A stretch of 64,000 bases of DNA from Paraspadella gotoi (lineage: Eukaryota; Chaetognatha): the NCBI GenBank assembly GCA_051294375.1, contig CM119264.1, positions 8,129,051 to 8,193,050 on the forward strand. The letters are read 5' to 3'. The notes under the pieces are model-generated. The model made no database searches. It had not been told where the DNA came from and saw only the letters and a list, made by a program, of their open reading frames with translations. Numbering within the stretch: the stretch's first letter is position 1; every line of letters starts with the position of its first letter. Shown piece by piece: positions 28,601-39,360 of the stretch. Position numbers and translations under genes: made by a program.

Positions 28601-29882
28601 CCGCGTTGGGGGGTGACGACTTTTTCGAAGACGACTATCCCCGACGACGACCAATGTCGTCGTCGTCGTCTTATCAACACCCTTTTTCTTCATCTACAGT
28701 GGGGATTGTTAATTTTCTTAAAACCATAAACCATAAAACATTGAAAATATTTCTTAAATTTCAGATGACCTCAGCAAACAACTTTCGTCGCGTCAGGGAA
28801 AATCACTTTCACGTTTACCACAGTCATCATCATCATCACCAACATATAAACTATCCACTTTATTTCTCTGGGGATGCCGAGTAAGCCGAAAATGTTCAAG
28901 TTAAAATGTTTTCTTCGTCTTCGATTTTTTCCTTCATTTACATAAAAAAATTACAGAAGATCGACGACAGCGACGTCTGCGTCTTCGTTTCGCGACAAAG
29001 CCGCCCGTTTTTCTTTTTCCTCCTCTTCCCAATCGGCGAAACTCTTTCATTTACTTTCTCATTATCCAACTGATCGTAAGGATGACTATCGCTGTCATTG
29101 TCGAACATCCGCGAAAGCGCATTTTCAACAGCAGAACGGTTGTCATCTACGCCATCCATTGCATCACAATCAATTATCCGCTTTTCACCCACCACATTTT
29201 TATCCCCACGACGATTTTCTCCACTCGCCATTTGAGACACTTTCATCTCCTGCGCCATCCGGATCATCTAAATCCCTCCCTCGTTTAAACTCCCGGCGCC
29301 GGGACCCGCATCCCGGCGCAGTTCGTCGTCCACTCTCCGCTCGGGACGGGGATCCCCGCGCTCTCGACGAGCGAATCTTCTCTTTGGAGGAAAGGGCCGC
29401 TGAAATTGTTGCCGTCGACGAGACCTTGAAGACCGAGTCGTTTCCGGCGAAGGCGAGGTCCGCACCTTCAAGCCCGACTCTATTGTCAGCTTCGATCCTC
29501 CCGCTTCGCCCGGATTTTCCTCGACGAGTAGATACGGAGAACGACGACAATAGGTCGTCGTCATCTTCGTCAGATTTAGAAGAAGTTTATCCTTTTCCCC
29601 TTCCTTTCGCCTGTGCTTCCGCCCTTAATAGCGAGTAAGTTTCGTCAATCTAAAATGAAATCAATGACTTAAAACCAAAAATATAATATGAAATCAATTG
29701 GAAAAATCAATCAAACTCGTCAATTCCATATGGGCCTATTTTATTTAATAATCTTCAGGTTACGTCTACCCGCACAGTCCCTTAACGACCCGATTCGGAC
29801 GTCGGAGAGGAAGAGAGACCGAAGTCCTTCGGGAAACTTTCTCCTTTCTACCCTCCGATCTTCACGCTGGACGTTTCCCTAG
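7381..29882 (+). CDS. PNPLA6/7: Neuropathy target esterase / patatin-like lysophospholipase with long C-terminal extension
   Basis: A membrane-anchored phospholipase/lysophospholipase of the ER. About 37 phase-consistent exons run from 7381-7454, 7653-7823, 7941-8099 and onward to 28957-29634 and 29759-29882, predicting about 2,040 residues. Order: one N-terminal membrane span ([20 protein letters not shown], about residue 27); cyclic-nucleotide-binding-like folds in exons at 8493-8907 and 15069, 18399-19594 and 19685-20526; then the patatin domain with oxyanion loop LGGGGARG (24360-24385), nucleophile elbow GTSIGS (Ser about residue 1038) and catalytic Asp in LLDGGYVNN (25018-25045). Known family members are about 1,330-1,370 residues. 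The extra ~650 C-terminal residues (exons at 26405-26654 and 27330-29882) are acidic, Ser/Arg/His-rich and low in complexity. They may be a true extension or a separate downstream gene. Two opposite-strand genes sit in its introns. Confidence 0.93.
9279..10833 (-). CDS. CALHM: CALHM-family calcium homeostasis modulator, nested in an NTE intron
   Basis: CALHM proteins form large-pore, voltage- and calcium-sensitive channels in the plasma membrane that pass ATP and ions. Exons on the minus strand are 10833-10791, 10747-10592, 10417-10143, 10105-10055, 9985-9807 and 9731-9279 (stop). All join in phase and give about 385 residues. Diagnostic features: EFDCPCNL matches the conserved cysteine motif after the first span; [20 protein letters not shown] is the second span; [10 protein letters not shown] the loop with a conserved cysteine; [20 protein letters not shown] the fourth span; [11 protein letters not shown] the start of the C-terminal helix. 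The C-terminus is charged, with a KKKGKK tract and a DDDDDR tract. No in-frame ATG was found in the first exon, so a short upstream exon is probably missing. The intron between the first two exons is only 43 nt. Confidence 0.85.
11325..11359 (-). ncRNA. Hammerhead-ribozyme-like motif, left arm of copy 1
   Basis: Read on the minus strand: CTGATGA, one A, stem II GGCTT/AAGCC closing a 6-nt loop, then GAAA, then palindromic stem III ACATGT and the cleavage-site C. It is the mirror of the motif at 12928-12962. Confidence 0.7.
12928..12962 (+). ncRNA. Hammerhead-ribozyme-like motif, right arm of copy 1
   Basis: CTGATGA lies at 12928-12934 and a bulged A at 12935. Stem II pairs GGCTT (12936-12940) with AAGCC (12947-12951), followed by GAAA (12952-12955) and ACATGTC. 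A short stem I can form between AATG just before CTGATGA and CGTT after the predicted cleavage site. The self-complementary stem III suggests activity as a dimer, as reported for Penelope and satellite hammerheads. Confidence 0.72.
13207..15068. other. NTE intron stretch without a supported gene
   Basis: This is the remainder of the large NTE intron (8908-15068). It holds an AG microsatellite (about 13886-13922), an ATT run (about 14140-14185) and non-repetitive sequence. A hydrophobic 107-codon minus-strand frame at 14710-15033 has no splice or start context I can support. Confidence 0.6.
15700..15812 (+). repeat. Family-4 short interspersed repeat, 3' fragment
   Basis: It matches the 3' part of the fuller copy at 26700-27020, with ACCACCAAAGCCTGTCC followed by AAATGAATGGATAATTTTT. 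It lies in an NTE intron. Confidence 0.75.
16330..16480 (-). repeat. tRNA-derived SINE, 3' fragment
   Basis: On the minus strand it carries GTTACAGCCTGATCCGAAGC and a tail ending in CAATTATTACTGTCTCTTCA, as in the copies at 46625-46865 and 49838-50055. The tRNA-like head is deleted, but the preceding hairpin GGTGGACTAAAATCCACC remains. A 9-bp unit, GTCAGAATC, is repeated three times inside. Confidence 0.75.
17003..18309. mobile_element. Foldback-like long palindrome in an NTE intron
   Basis: The ends are inverted copies: the left begins TGTGGCAACAACAACACGCG and the right ends GTTGATGTTGCCACA. Further inverted blocks include a segment with TTCCTTTGTAAAGTTATTG near 17953-17972 against CTTTACAAAGGAA near 18156-18170. 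The left arm is interrupted by a Tc1-like MITE (17106-17722). No coding frame was recognised. Confidence 0.65.
17106..17722. mobile_element. Tc1/mariner-like MITE copy 2
   Basis: A ~617-bp AT-rich element begins TAGAGTGGAGCACTC and ends ATCGCTCCACCCTTA. It is the only uninterrupted copy in the window and serves as the reference for the split copies at 10837-13206 and 38099-40789. Confidence 0.75.
20175..20297 (+). repeat. Family-1 MITE, internally deleted copy touching an NTE exon
   Basis: Left-end sequence (ATAATTCACTTTGTCGG) is joined directly to right-end sequence (GATCGTGGGCAGATCCGAC); the whole TCCG and ~130-bp unit core is missing. The right end stops about a dozen bases before the splice acceptor of the NTE exon at 20310. 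Confidence 0.75.
21387..21650 (+). mobile_element. Family-5 short element with terminal hairpin
   Basis: It starts TTGTGGCGGTATATTCACAC, which folds into a GGCGGT/ACCGCC hairpin, and runs through GC-rich sequence to CAACCCGGCTGTTGCC. The same sequence occurs inverted at 45862-46128 and, with a hairpin at both ends, at 57583-57785. Here it lies in an NTE intron. Confidence 0.7.
21891..23156 (-). CDS. RAB3: Rab3-type small GTPase, complete, nested in an NTE intron
   Basis: Rab3 proteins are membrane-anchored GTPases that control regulated exocytosis. Five minus-strand exons, 23156-23135, 22954-22758, 22611-22447, 22294-22162 and 22036-21891, join in phase to 663 nt, or 220 residues. Motifs: P-loop GDSAVGKT, switch I region STIGIDF, DxxG motif in [19 protein letters not shown], and a C-terminal CRC that fits CxC double prenylation. 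The segments [17 protein letters not shown] and [15 protein letters not shown] are closest to Rab3 as I remember the family, but other Rabs of the Rab8/10/27 group are possible. The short first coding exon (MEPEDPQ) is supported by a phase-1 junction. The intron after IKLQ uses a GC donor (CAG|GCACGT). Confidence 0.92.
23535..23582. repeat. CT dinucleotide microsatellite
   Basis: About 24 nearly pure CT units lie in the NTE intron, upstream of the Rab3-type gene. Confidence 0.95.
25366..25722. mobile_element. Family-3 MITE with CT-rich core
   Basis: Perfect 14-bp inverted repeats, ATCGTCGCAATCGC (25368-25381) and GCGATTGCGACGAT (25708-25721), flank a core with a long imperfect CT tract (25500-25646). 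Related copies occur near 33223-33390, 34310-34430 and 39046-40569. It lies in an NTE intron. Confidence 0.75.
26700..27020 (+). repeat. Family-4 short interspersed repeat, long copy
   Basis: The order is AGTGCGGAGTACAAT, then GAAACATTCTTTGAAATAT, then GGGAAGCCAGGCACTCTGGG, then ACCACCAAAGCCTGTCC, then TTATATTGGTTGTACCAA. The same order recurs at 45590-46420 and partly at 15700-15812. Non-coding; it lies in an NTE intron. Confidence 0.75.
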
Positions 29883-30953
29883 TCTGCCGTTTGCACAGGC
29901 TTCCTGACTCTTTAGTCCTTTTTCTGAGATTATTTACTGTTCTGACGTCTGATGAATAATTCTGTTTAGGCTCTTCTTTTTATTTTCACTTTTTAGAATA
30001 TTCATTTTTATTAAATGTATTAATTTAGTTTCATTTTTTTATGCGCAGAAGAAAGTTAAACAAATTTTTTAATTTTTTTTTTTTTTTATCAAATTTAAGC
30101 TTTTAATCTTTTAGTATTTTTTTTTCCGTGAGTACTTTCTCAATTTCTCTCAAATATCAGTTCAAATCCCTTGTTTTATATTTATTTCTTTTTAGAAATT
30201 AGAATGGTTCTCGCGAAATTAAAGCTTCACAGTGCTGTTTTGTTGAAAGTGCCTTTATTATTATTTGACCCGTTTGCTCAACCGTATTGCATTTTGTCCC
30301 TGAATCAACAATAGTCCATAAAGAACTGCCACCAGTTTTTTTTTTATGGAATATGATACGACAGTTAATAATAATATGGGGTAATTCGACCGTTTCCTTT
30401 TAAGCATAGACAGTATTGGTGTTCTCGGGCAAACTTTGAAGCTCAACCCAATTCTTAATTTTGATTTCCATAACATTAAGAACCTCCAGAACTATTTTTA
30501 AGTTTAACAAATTATTACCTCATTAATTTTTCCTAGTCGCACTTCAAGCTTTTGCCTTGCAATATGAAGATTATTAATATAAAATTACGAAATTTGATTG
30601 CTTTCATTTTTTATAATTGAATTATTTTACTCTGATTTGACAATTACTGTGTGAATTCAGAACCGTATAGTACTATTTTTTTTTAAATACGTGTTATCAT
30701 TAAAACGTCTTTTGATCCGAGTTGATGTTTCGTGAATTATAAAAGTTAGAAAGATTCTTAGATAGATTTAAGACTTACAGAGAGGATAGAACACATACGT
30801 AAATACGAAATTCGGCATTTATTTCTACATATAATTTATCGCGATTAGTGAGAGTAAGTATTCATTTTTGTATGCAACGGTTATTACTTGTGCAACTAGT
30901 AGAAACTAGAACTAAAACTGGAAATGTGATAATGTCGAGAAATATTAGCCGCG
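29883..30953. other. Convergent intergenic region between NTE and guanylyl cyclase
   Basis: This 1.07-kb AT-rich stretch separates the 3' ends of NTE (plus) and guanylyl cyclase (minus). It must contain both 3'UTRs. No gene, clear repeat family or structured element was recognised. Confidence 0.6.
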
Positions 30954-33282
30954 TTAAAAATAAACTTTATCCATGAGTTGCGGAAACAGCGGCTGCAAAA
31001 AAAGTTATTAATTATTGTAATTTGTAGAGAAACGTGTTCGAAATTTTGTTGAAATTAAAAACACCTGCGAGCCGGAAGCACCGACCGCGTTGGCATTTCT
31101 TTGGCGACGATTGCGCAAGGTTCCAACGCGGATTTCTCCGGCTGACATTCTGTACTCTCCCGGAGACGACATGGATTCGATGGACAATCTCTGCCGACCG
31201 GCGAAAGAAACCTGTTCATCGACTAATTTTAACATTCTTCATAGCATTTTACATTCTTAGTCATGATGAAAGCGGTGGTCGGCTCCATGTAAAAAGTCCT
31301 CTTGTAGCCCTTTCCCTTGAGGTAGATTTGTCCGCGGTCTTCGAAGGCGAAATTATCGTCTTTGTCGATAACGTTTCTAATGTAGGACGGGTAAAATTGT
31401 CAACCTCGAAAGCTTTGGCAACAAATAGATTTACAGTTTAGTTAGTAGGATTTAAAGTCACATTAGCCTTTTCACGCCTTAAAAAGCCACTTCTATGACC
31501 CAAATTATCACTGTGTTAATAACGAAACGTTGGAAAGAGTTAATGGTTGAATGTCAATCTCATGGGGGGGCTACTAGAGCTGCAGGACATTTCTCCGTCC
31601 TTGCAGGGTCTTGGACTTCGAATGGCCAGCTTCCACGGGTGTTTTTAATCCGACCCCCTCATCCATCCCAACGTGAGTAATCAATGACCGCTCACCGGAT
31701 TTCCTCTGACACGTGAATCTTCATGGGAGCGCACGTGCTTTGCATTCGAGAAGCGACATTGACAATGTCACCGAAGATGGAATACTTGGGCACGTCTGTG
31801 CCAATGACGGCGGCGATGACGGGACTGGTTTCAATTAAATTCAGTTGAAGAATACTGTCTATATTAAAGTGGAACAAGATATGCATTTTTAAATATTTAA
31901 AAAGTGATAGTAATTAACTAAATAATGATTAAATATATGAAGGACAAATAAATTTTGTATTACAGAACTCCTAATGATAAAAAGTGATAAATTATATATA
32001 AATATATTACTATAAGCCGCCTTTCTCTTACCCTTTGGCCAGTCCGAACCGCATCTCGAGGCGATCCAGCGGTCGGCCCCTGATCTTGAAGTCCGCGACG
32101 AGATTTCGTAAATTGATCGCGAATGTGGCCATAACCAACTCGTGATTTTGACCAACTCCTGTGATGCCACAAACTAGAATCTGCGAATCCGATATTTGGT
32201 CTACCTACGACGGGACCATTAACAGTTAGTTGCTTAAATAAAGCTGGCTATAAAAAATAAATAAGCTAATCCGATGACAAATCATGGTAATTTTTCTGAC
32301 TCTCAATTTGTGATTATACAAATCATAACAGACTTCTTAATAAATCTATGAAAAAATCTATAAATCAATTGATCTATCAATCATTACCAGTAGTTGTGCC
32401 AATACCAACTGGCATAATTTGGTCAATTAGCATAATTTGGTCAACTGATGTAATTTGGTCAAGTGATGTAATTTGGTCACCTGGTATAATTTGGTCAACT
32501 GATGTAATTTGTTAACTAGCCTAATTTGGCAACTGGCATAATTTTATCAACTGATCTAAATTGGTCAACTGACATAATTTTTCAACTGCATAATTTGGTG
32601 AACTGGCGTAATTTGGTCAACTGGCATAATTTGGGCAATAAATAAATCAGAGAAAGATAGAGAGAAACTTTAAAATAGAAAACCAAGACTCATTTATTTC
32701 AATTTTTAAAGCTCTTTTCCACTCCTACGATTCCATCAAAAATCTATATTCAGCTTAATCACATACTTTTTTACACAACACAAAATTTTATTTCAATTTA
32801 TCTATCCAATTTTTAATAAATAAAGTTATTTTCTTGGATAACTTTTGAAAGAAAAGAGATAGCAAGGTGGGCGTGGTATCAAATTAAAGCCCTAATCATG
32901 GGACATCTTTCGAAAATAGTTTTATTAATTTTTATCCATAATTATTTACACAGCTTTTGTTTAAATCCATAAATTTGCTTGTATTTTTTAGTTTGAAGTA
33001 GAAGAGTTTGAAATGAATTTTCAACAACGATTTTATTTTAATAAGTTAGAGTTAAAGTAAACAAGTTTGAGCAAACAATGTCGGATCTTCCTACGATAAT
33101 TAATTAATTAATTAATAAATTAATTAATTAATTTTAATATGTAATAATTAATTTTAAATTTATATTCAACTTATCATCATCGATGTCCTTAAAATTGGGT
33201 TAGGACAGTTATTAAATATGTTTTGTTTACATTTTATAAAAAAAAAATATATACTCTATTTAATTTTATGTCTCCTTCTCTC

Positions 33283-33341
<59 letters not shown>

Positions 33342-36300
33342 ATGCAATTGCGACGATCTTTATGCTTTTAAGATTTTTTTAACTTGCATAATTTTTTCAC
33401 ATTAATTAATTAATTAAATAATTAATTAAAACATTTATTAGTAATCATTAATATTAAAGATTCAAGTAAATGTGACTTATGTTTTTTTCATCTAAACTCA
33501 TTTCCACTGGCACAATTCCGTCAAAACTTTATATAATTATTATATATTAATAAATATTTAAAAGCTTCAGTGCAACAACCCAATGAACTAATTCAAAAAG
33601 TTACATTGAAAAACGATTTAGGAGTAAAAGGAAAAAAAAAAATTTATAGAGAACCAGAAGTTATAAAAAGTGTTCAATTTTGGCCCGCCTGACTAGATAT
33701 TAGGCCGGAACAGGTTGAAAACTAGAAGTTCTCTCAAATAAATAATGGTTAAGCGACTATTAAATAATAGATATAGATATAATATAATAGATATAATAGA
33801 TATAGATGCTCCCTCTATTTCCAGAAGACAACACTGATTTTCCCTTCCCAAATTGAATTATTAGATAAATAAAAAATAAAACATTTTTAAAAAAGAAAGC
33901 AATATATGTTTGAATAAATAATATAGATTAAATGCTAAATCCTTCATAAAAATATTAAAATATTAAAATAGAAAAAAAAATAGTGAAACAAGTAATTTGC
34001 AAATTTTCATAATATGAAAATGAAAATAATTTTTAAAATTTTGCTAAAATTTTTATAGATTCTGATAGAGCTTTAAAAGTTAGATAAAGGTTTATTAATA
34101 CAACTTTTTAAAATTTTGTTGTTTTATTAATGAAAAATTTAAAAAAATAAAATTCAGCCAATAATGATAATGATGATGATTTTTTAAGTTTTTTTTCTAT
34201 TTTTAACTAATTTATTGTCAAAATTTGAAAAAATTATAGTACTAACTTTCATTTAACTTTTTAAGCTCTACAAGAACCCGTTCTTAAAAAAATCAAATTT
34301 TTAATTTTTTTTGTCATTCTCTCTTTCTCTCTCTTTCTCTCTCTCTTTGCAATTGCAACGATCCTTATGCTCATTTTCCCTCTCTCTCTCTCTCTCTTTG
34401 CAATTGCGACGATCCTTATGCTCATTATGTCAATTGCATAATTTGGTCAATCAATCAATCAATCAATCAATCAGAGAGAGATAGAGAGAGAGAAACTTTA
34501 AAAAATTCAAATAAATGTGTCTTTTGGTTTTCTAATTTGAACTCTTTTCCACTCCTACGATTCCATCAAAAAATTATATACCAGCTTTATCACATACTTT
34601 CCTACCCAAACACAAAATTCAATTTCGATTTATCTATCCAATTTTTAATAAACATAATAATTATGAGTAAATTTAAGTAAAAATACTTCAAGTAAATATG
34701 ACTTTTGTTTTTTTCATTTTAACTCATTTCCACTCGCACGATTCCATCGAAACTTTATATCCAGCTCAATCACACAATCTCCTACCATCATACAAAATTC
34801 AAGTCAATTGCCCTATCCACTCATGAGCAATTGGCGTTCAAATAGTGAAATATATTTTTTTTGTTTTTTCCATTTAAACCAATTTCCATTCGCACGATTC
34901 CCTCGAAACTTCATATCCATCTCAATCACACAGTTTCCTACCCACACACAAAATTTCATACCAATCCATCCATCCAATCACGAGTAATTGGAGTTTTTTG
35001 TTAAGGTGGACGGACGGACGGAGGACGGACGGACGGACATCATTTTTTTTGCATAATTTATCATAATTCGATGTTCTGACATGATATAAGTGTGTGCCCG
35101 ACAATATTGAGGGGCGGACCGACGGACCGACAAAAGTGAATTATAGAGTCGGATTTGCTGATAAGCAGATCGACTAAAAACAAACAAAAATTTATGTAGT
35201 AGCTTGATAAAATGTCTTTAAATATGAAAAATGATAATACAAACAATGTTTTCAACTTGATATAAACAGTCTGGACGTCTTCCTTCTTGTCTGAAAAAAA
35301 AAATAGTCATTTTTCATTATCTTCAACTGCAAATAAAAAGCCTGACACACTGCTTGTTTATCATAATACAATTTTTGAAAAATACATAGCTTGCGACATA
35401 TTTGACAGAGCAAGTCATCATTGTGTTAAATTTAAATATAACAACCTTTATACAAGGGATTTAATTCTATTATTTATCATCCATTTTAATTAAGAATAGC
35501 CGAATCGCCCATTGGAAAGGGTTAATTGACTGACTTAATGATCGATTTTTTTAGATTTCTTTACTGCCCCCATTTCACAAGATATAAAATGTCATGATTA
35601 TCATGTCAGTATGTCCAGATTATGCCTACCCTTTCTGCAACCTGTATTCCGAATTTTCTTTTTTTCCCTTTCAAATGTATTAAATAAAAAAAATATTTGA
35701 GAGAACGATCGGCATGGAGGATTCCATTGATAAGCCTTAGTTACCACACTTCCTGATCTAATTAATAAACAAGGTTTTTTTTTTCATCTATTCGAGACAT
35801 AGCACTATCTATTGATTCTATTAATTTTTTATTTCTTACACGATTTTTTGCGTAATCAGAGAAACGTTTAGCGTGTCAAAAAAATAAGGAAAAAAAAAAA
35901 AGAGTAAAACGTTCTGACAAATTAAAAAAATTATGGAGGAATCTAGAGGTAAAAATTTCTAACCTTGTACAGTCCATTGCCAGTCGTCTCGATGAGGTTG
36001 AAGATCTTCACTTCCAAAGTGTTCATCATGAGAAAAAAGTCGTTGGGCGCCATGGTGGCCATAAGCGCCGCCACGTTCGGCATGTCGGTAAAAAGGACAG
36101 TCGCGCTCGAATAGGCCTCCGGCGCCGCGCTGCCCGTGGCCAAAAGTTGAAGGGCGATTCTCCTCGGCATGATTTGGTAAAGGAGAGTTTCCATCTGAGA
36201 GGAGAGAAAGAAGATAAAGAAGCTAAGACTCGGTTTGATAATATTTGATATTATTTGAAATAATCAATTATTTAATTAATCAATTAATACAATGATATTT

Positions 36301-39300
36301 CATACAGTTGGTTAGCGATACCTTTCTTTTCTGTTCCTCATGCTCCTTGGTAATGGTGGCTATTTGTTTTTCCAGGACGTTGGACTGTTGGATAACTCGA
36401 GTTAGGAGATTCATATTATCTTTTCCTATGGAGACAAACGGGGGCGGGATCTACTTCTTTATAGTGGAAGCCCACTAAAATCTAAAGCCAGTCGGATGAT
36501 CGTTATTTTCATAGTTTATTTTTAAAAGTATGACTTTTTTTCGTTACAACTTTATTGAATTAATTTCCGGTATGGATGTATTTGTTTATTAATGTTTTTA
36601 TTCTATTATACGATAAATAATTTTTACATTCGTTTATAATTATCAATATCGCAGGTGTTAATATTTCTATTATTATTATTACCTGCAAAATAATTAAAAA
36701 TTGTAGCAACTGTTTTGCTGGTAGGCCGCTCTTCAGGGTCTTCTTTCCAACAATTTCGAGCTAAATTTTTCATGTTATTGTAGATTTTTAGATTTTCTTC
36801 TTCCACTAAAAAAATTGTTTTTAAAACTAATTAATGTATAAAGACAGTAATATACTTTTGTTCAGGCATTGAGGAGTCGCCCAATATATCTCAAAATAAA
36901 TAAATAAAAAATAATGAGTCATTTCATGCGGGACCGGAGAACGTAAAATCTACAGGTTTAGTGGTTCTGCCAGAACTTCTGGTACGCTTTTAGTACTCAC
37001 TGTATTTAAGAGTATCAAAGCAGGGTCGCAGTGGTGGCTCATTTGATTTTGCTCCTTCTTCTAACTGGAAATAAAAATGTTTATTTTAAAAAAAAAAATA
37101 AAACAAAAAATTTAATGATAGTTACCTTATCTATTATACTCTGTAAATTCATATTGGTCTCAGATCCGAGATAGAACAAGCCGGTTTGATTGATTACTTC
37201 GTGAATGATGATACCCAGGCTGTAAATGTCACCTTGCATGGTTCCATTGGGATGAGGCATTGGACTACCAAAATAAAATACTAATCCTGATCATAACCGT
37301 GGTCTGAAATTAGACCTTGATTGAAGAGTTATTTGATTTGCTTAGTTATGAGTATAAAATAAGAGAACTTAAGAATCTTTAGGACTTATTCTCAAACCGG
37401 TGATTCCTTATCCTTAACAACTCTGGAGCGATCCACAAGAAGTGGTAATCATAATATTTTAAAACCGTGAAGCCTCTTTCGTTGCTTTTTTTCTTTTTTT
37501 TTTCCACCGTTCTGCGGGGGAAAAAGGCAGAAAAAGAAAAAAAAGGGAAAATAATACGCCTTTTAGTTTACACCCAAACTAGAGGGAAGGATAAATATCA
37601 TTTGGGATGAAAAAAACTTATAGATTTTAAGTAATATACTTCTAATTATTTTGTAAATAATAAATTATCTTTTTTTTCCCTAACATTACCTGACTTCCAA
37701 ATCTGGATTCCACCAGGAAGATTGGATCGATTGAGGCATAAAAGCTGAGAGTCTCACCAAAAAATTTTTGTCAACCTGTGAAACAAATTTCGTAAATAAT
37801 AATTCTTATCGACGTTGGTTTCATTGTTTGCCATTCCACGGAGAACCGTTGGCAATAAACATTAAACTGTGACGTTGGATACGACATCATCATCATCATC
37901 AGCACAGTAATAGCTAACGCTTCATCTTCGATTCTAGACTTCAAGCCATGGTCGGAACGGGGACAACTTGTTTTTAAACCGCCGGATTCGAAGTTCGGGA
38001 AATAAAAGCTAGGCAACTGACCAGACCCCAGATCCCCTGCTTTCCACACCGTCAGTGAGGCACGGGGACCTTCTCTCCTACTTGTATATTGTACAATGTA
38101 CAGTAGAGTGGAGCTCTCGGGAACAAAAATTTTGAATAAACAATCGAGGATACTTAGACGTGAGACAGAATGATTATCGAGTACCAAAAATAATTTTCTC
38201 AAATTGTTTTGGGAACAGTATCGTAAAATATAATATATATTTATAATTTATATTATATCCAGTTTGGCCTATTTTCAAGTTGATTTAAATGACCTTTTTT
38301 CTTAACATAAAATATCAGAAGTTTTTGTAATTTTTTTTAAATAACGATTTTATTTAAAAAAAAAAGAAAGAAACCAGAGTTCAATGCTTCCAACAAAAAA
38401 TTGAGAAAAGGATAGTGGTTAGCGATGAGAATAGCTTTAGGACAGATTAAGTAAACTGAGAAAAGAAATAAAATTTGGTCAAAGAGAGAGAGAGATTTTA
38501 TAAACAATATATTTGAGCAAAGAACAACAATGATAAGAGTGAAAAACTAAGGAATAATATGATTAAAAACAAATTTAAAATAAGTTAATTGAAACTCAAA
38601 TTGAAAATTTAAATTAGAAAAATAAAGAGATGAGGGATAGATAAGTGAAAGATAATAGAGAAATATAAGAGTTAAGAAAGAGCTCAAAATTTATCTCCCC
38701 CCCCTGCCCCTCGGTTGCATGAAGGAAAGGTATGGCTGATGGTGCTGGTTCACTGGTGTGTTATTGGCTGCGAGGATAGTGGGGTCGAGCTTGTGTGATC
38801 CGGGTCGGGTATTGTTCCTTGCGGAAACAAACCTAATGCTACCCTAATATCTCTTTGGCCTGATACGCCCGCCGACAGTCTTCTTCTCACCTGGTGGTGA
38901 CATAAAAATATCATAAAACATTTTCTATTTAGGAAAAATAGTTTAATTTAATTTGTCAATAAAATCGTTGTTTGCCAAATAAAAACTGTTTTTCCTAAAT
39001 CTGAAAACATAACGAAACAACACAAAAAAATCTTAAAAGCATAAGGATCGTCGCAATAGCATAAGAAAAATCTGGATTGACGACAAATTTTGATACTAAA
39101 AAAAATAAAATTTGAGAAAAGAAAATTAAATTATAAACAAAGAAAAATTTTATTTTGTGATTGTCAATAAAAAAAAATAATAAAGTACGGAAGAAAATTA
39201 AAGTTATAGTTTCTGAAAAATAGCAAAATGATAACATGCACGAATGCGATGTTTAATTTTACGAGTTCAATCCTTATTCAATTTTTTTTTAATAAAAACG

Positions 39301-39305
39301 CCATA

Positions 39306-39360
<55 letters not shown>

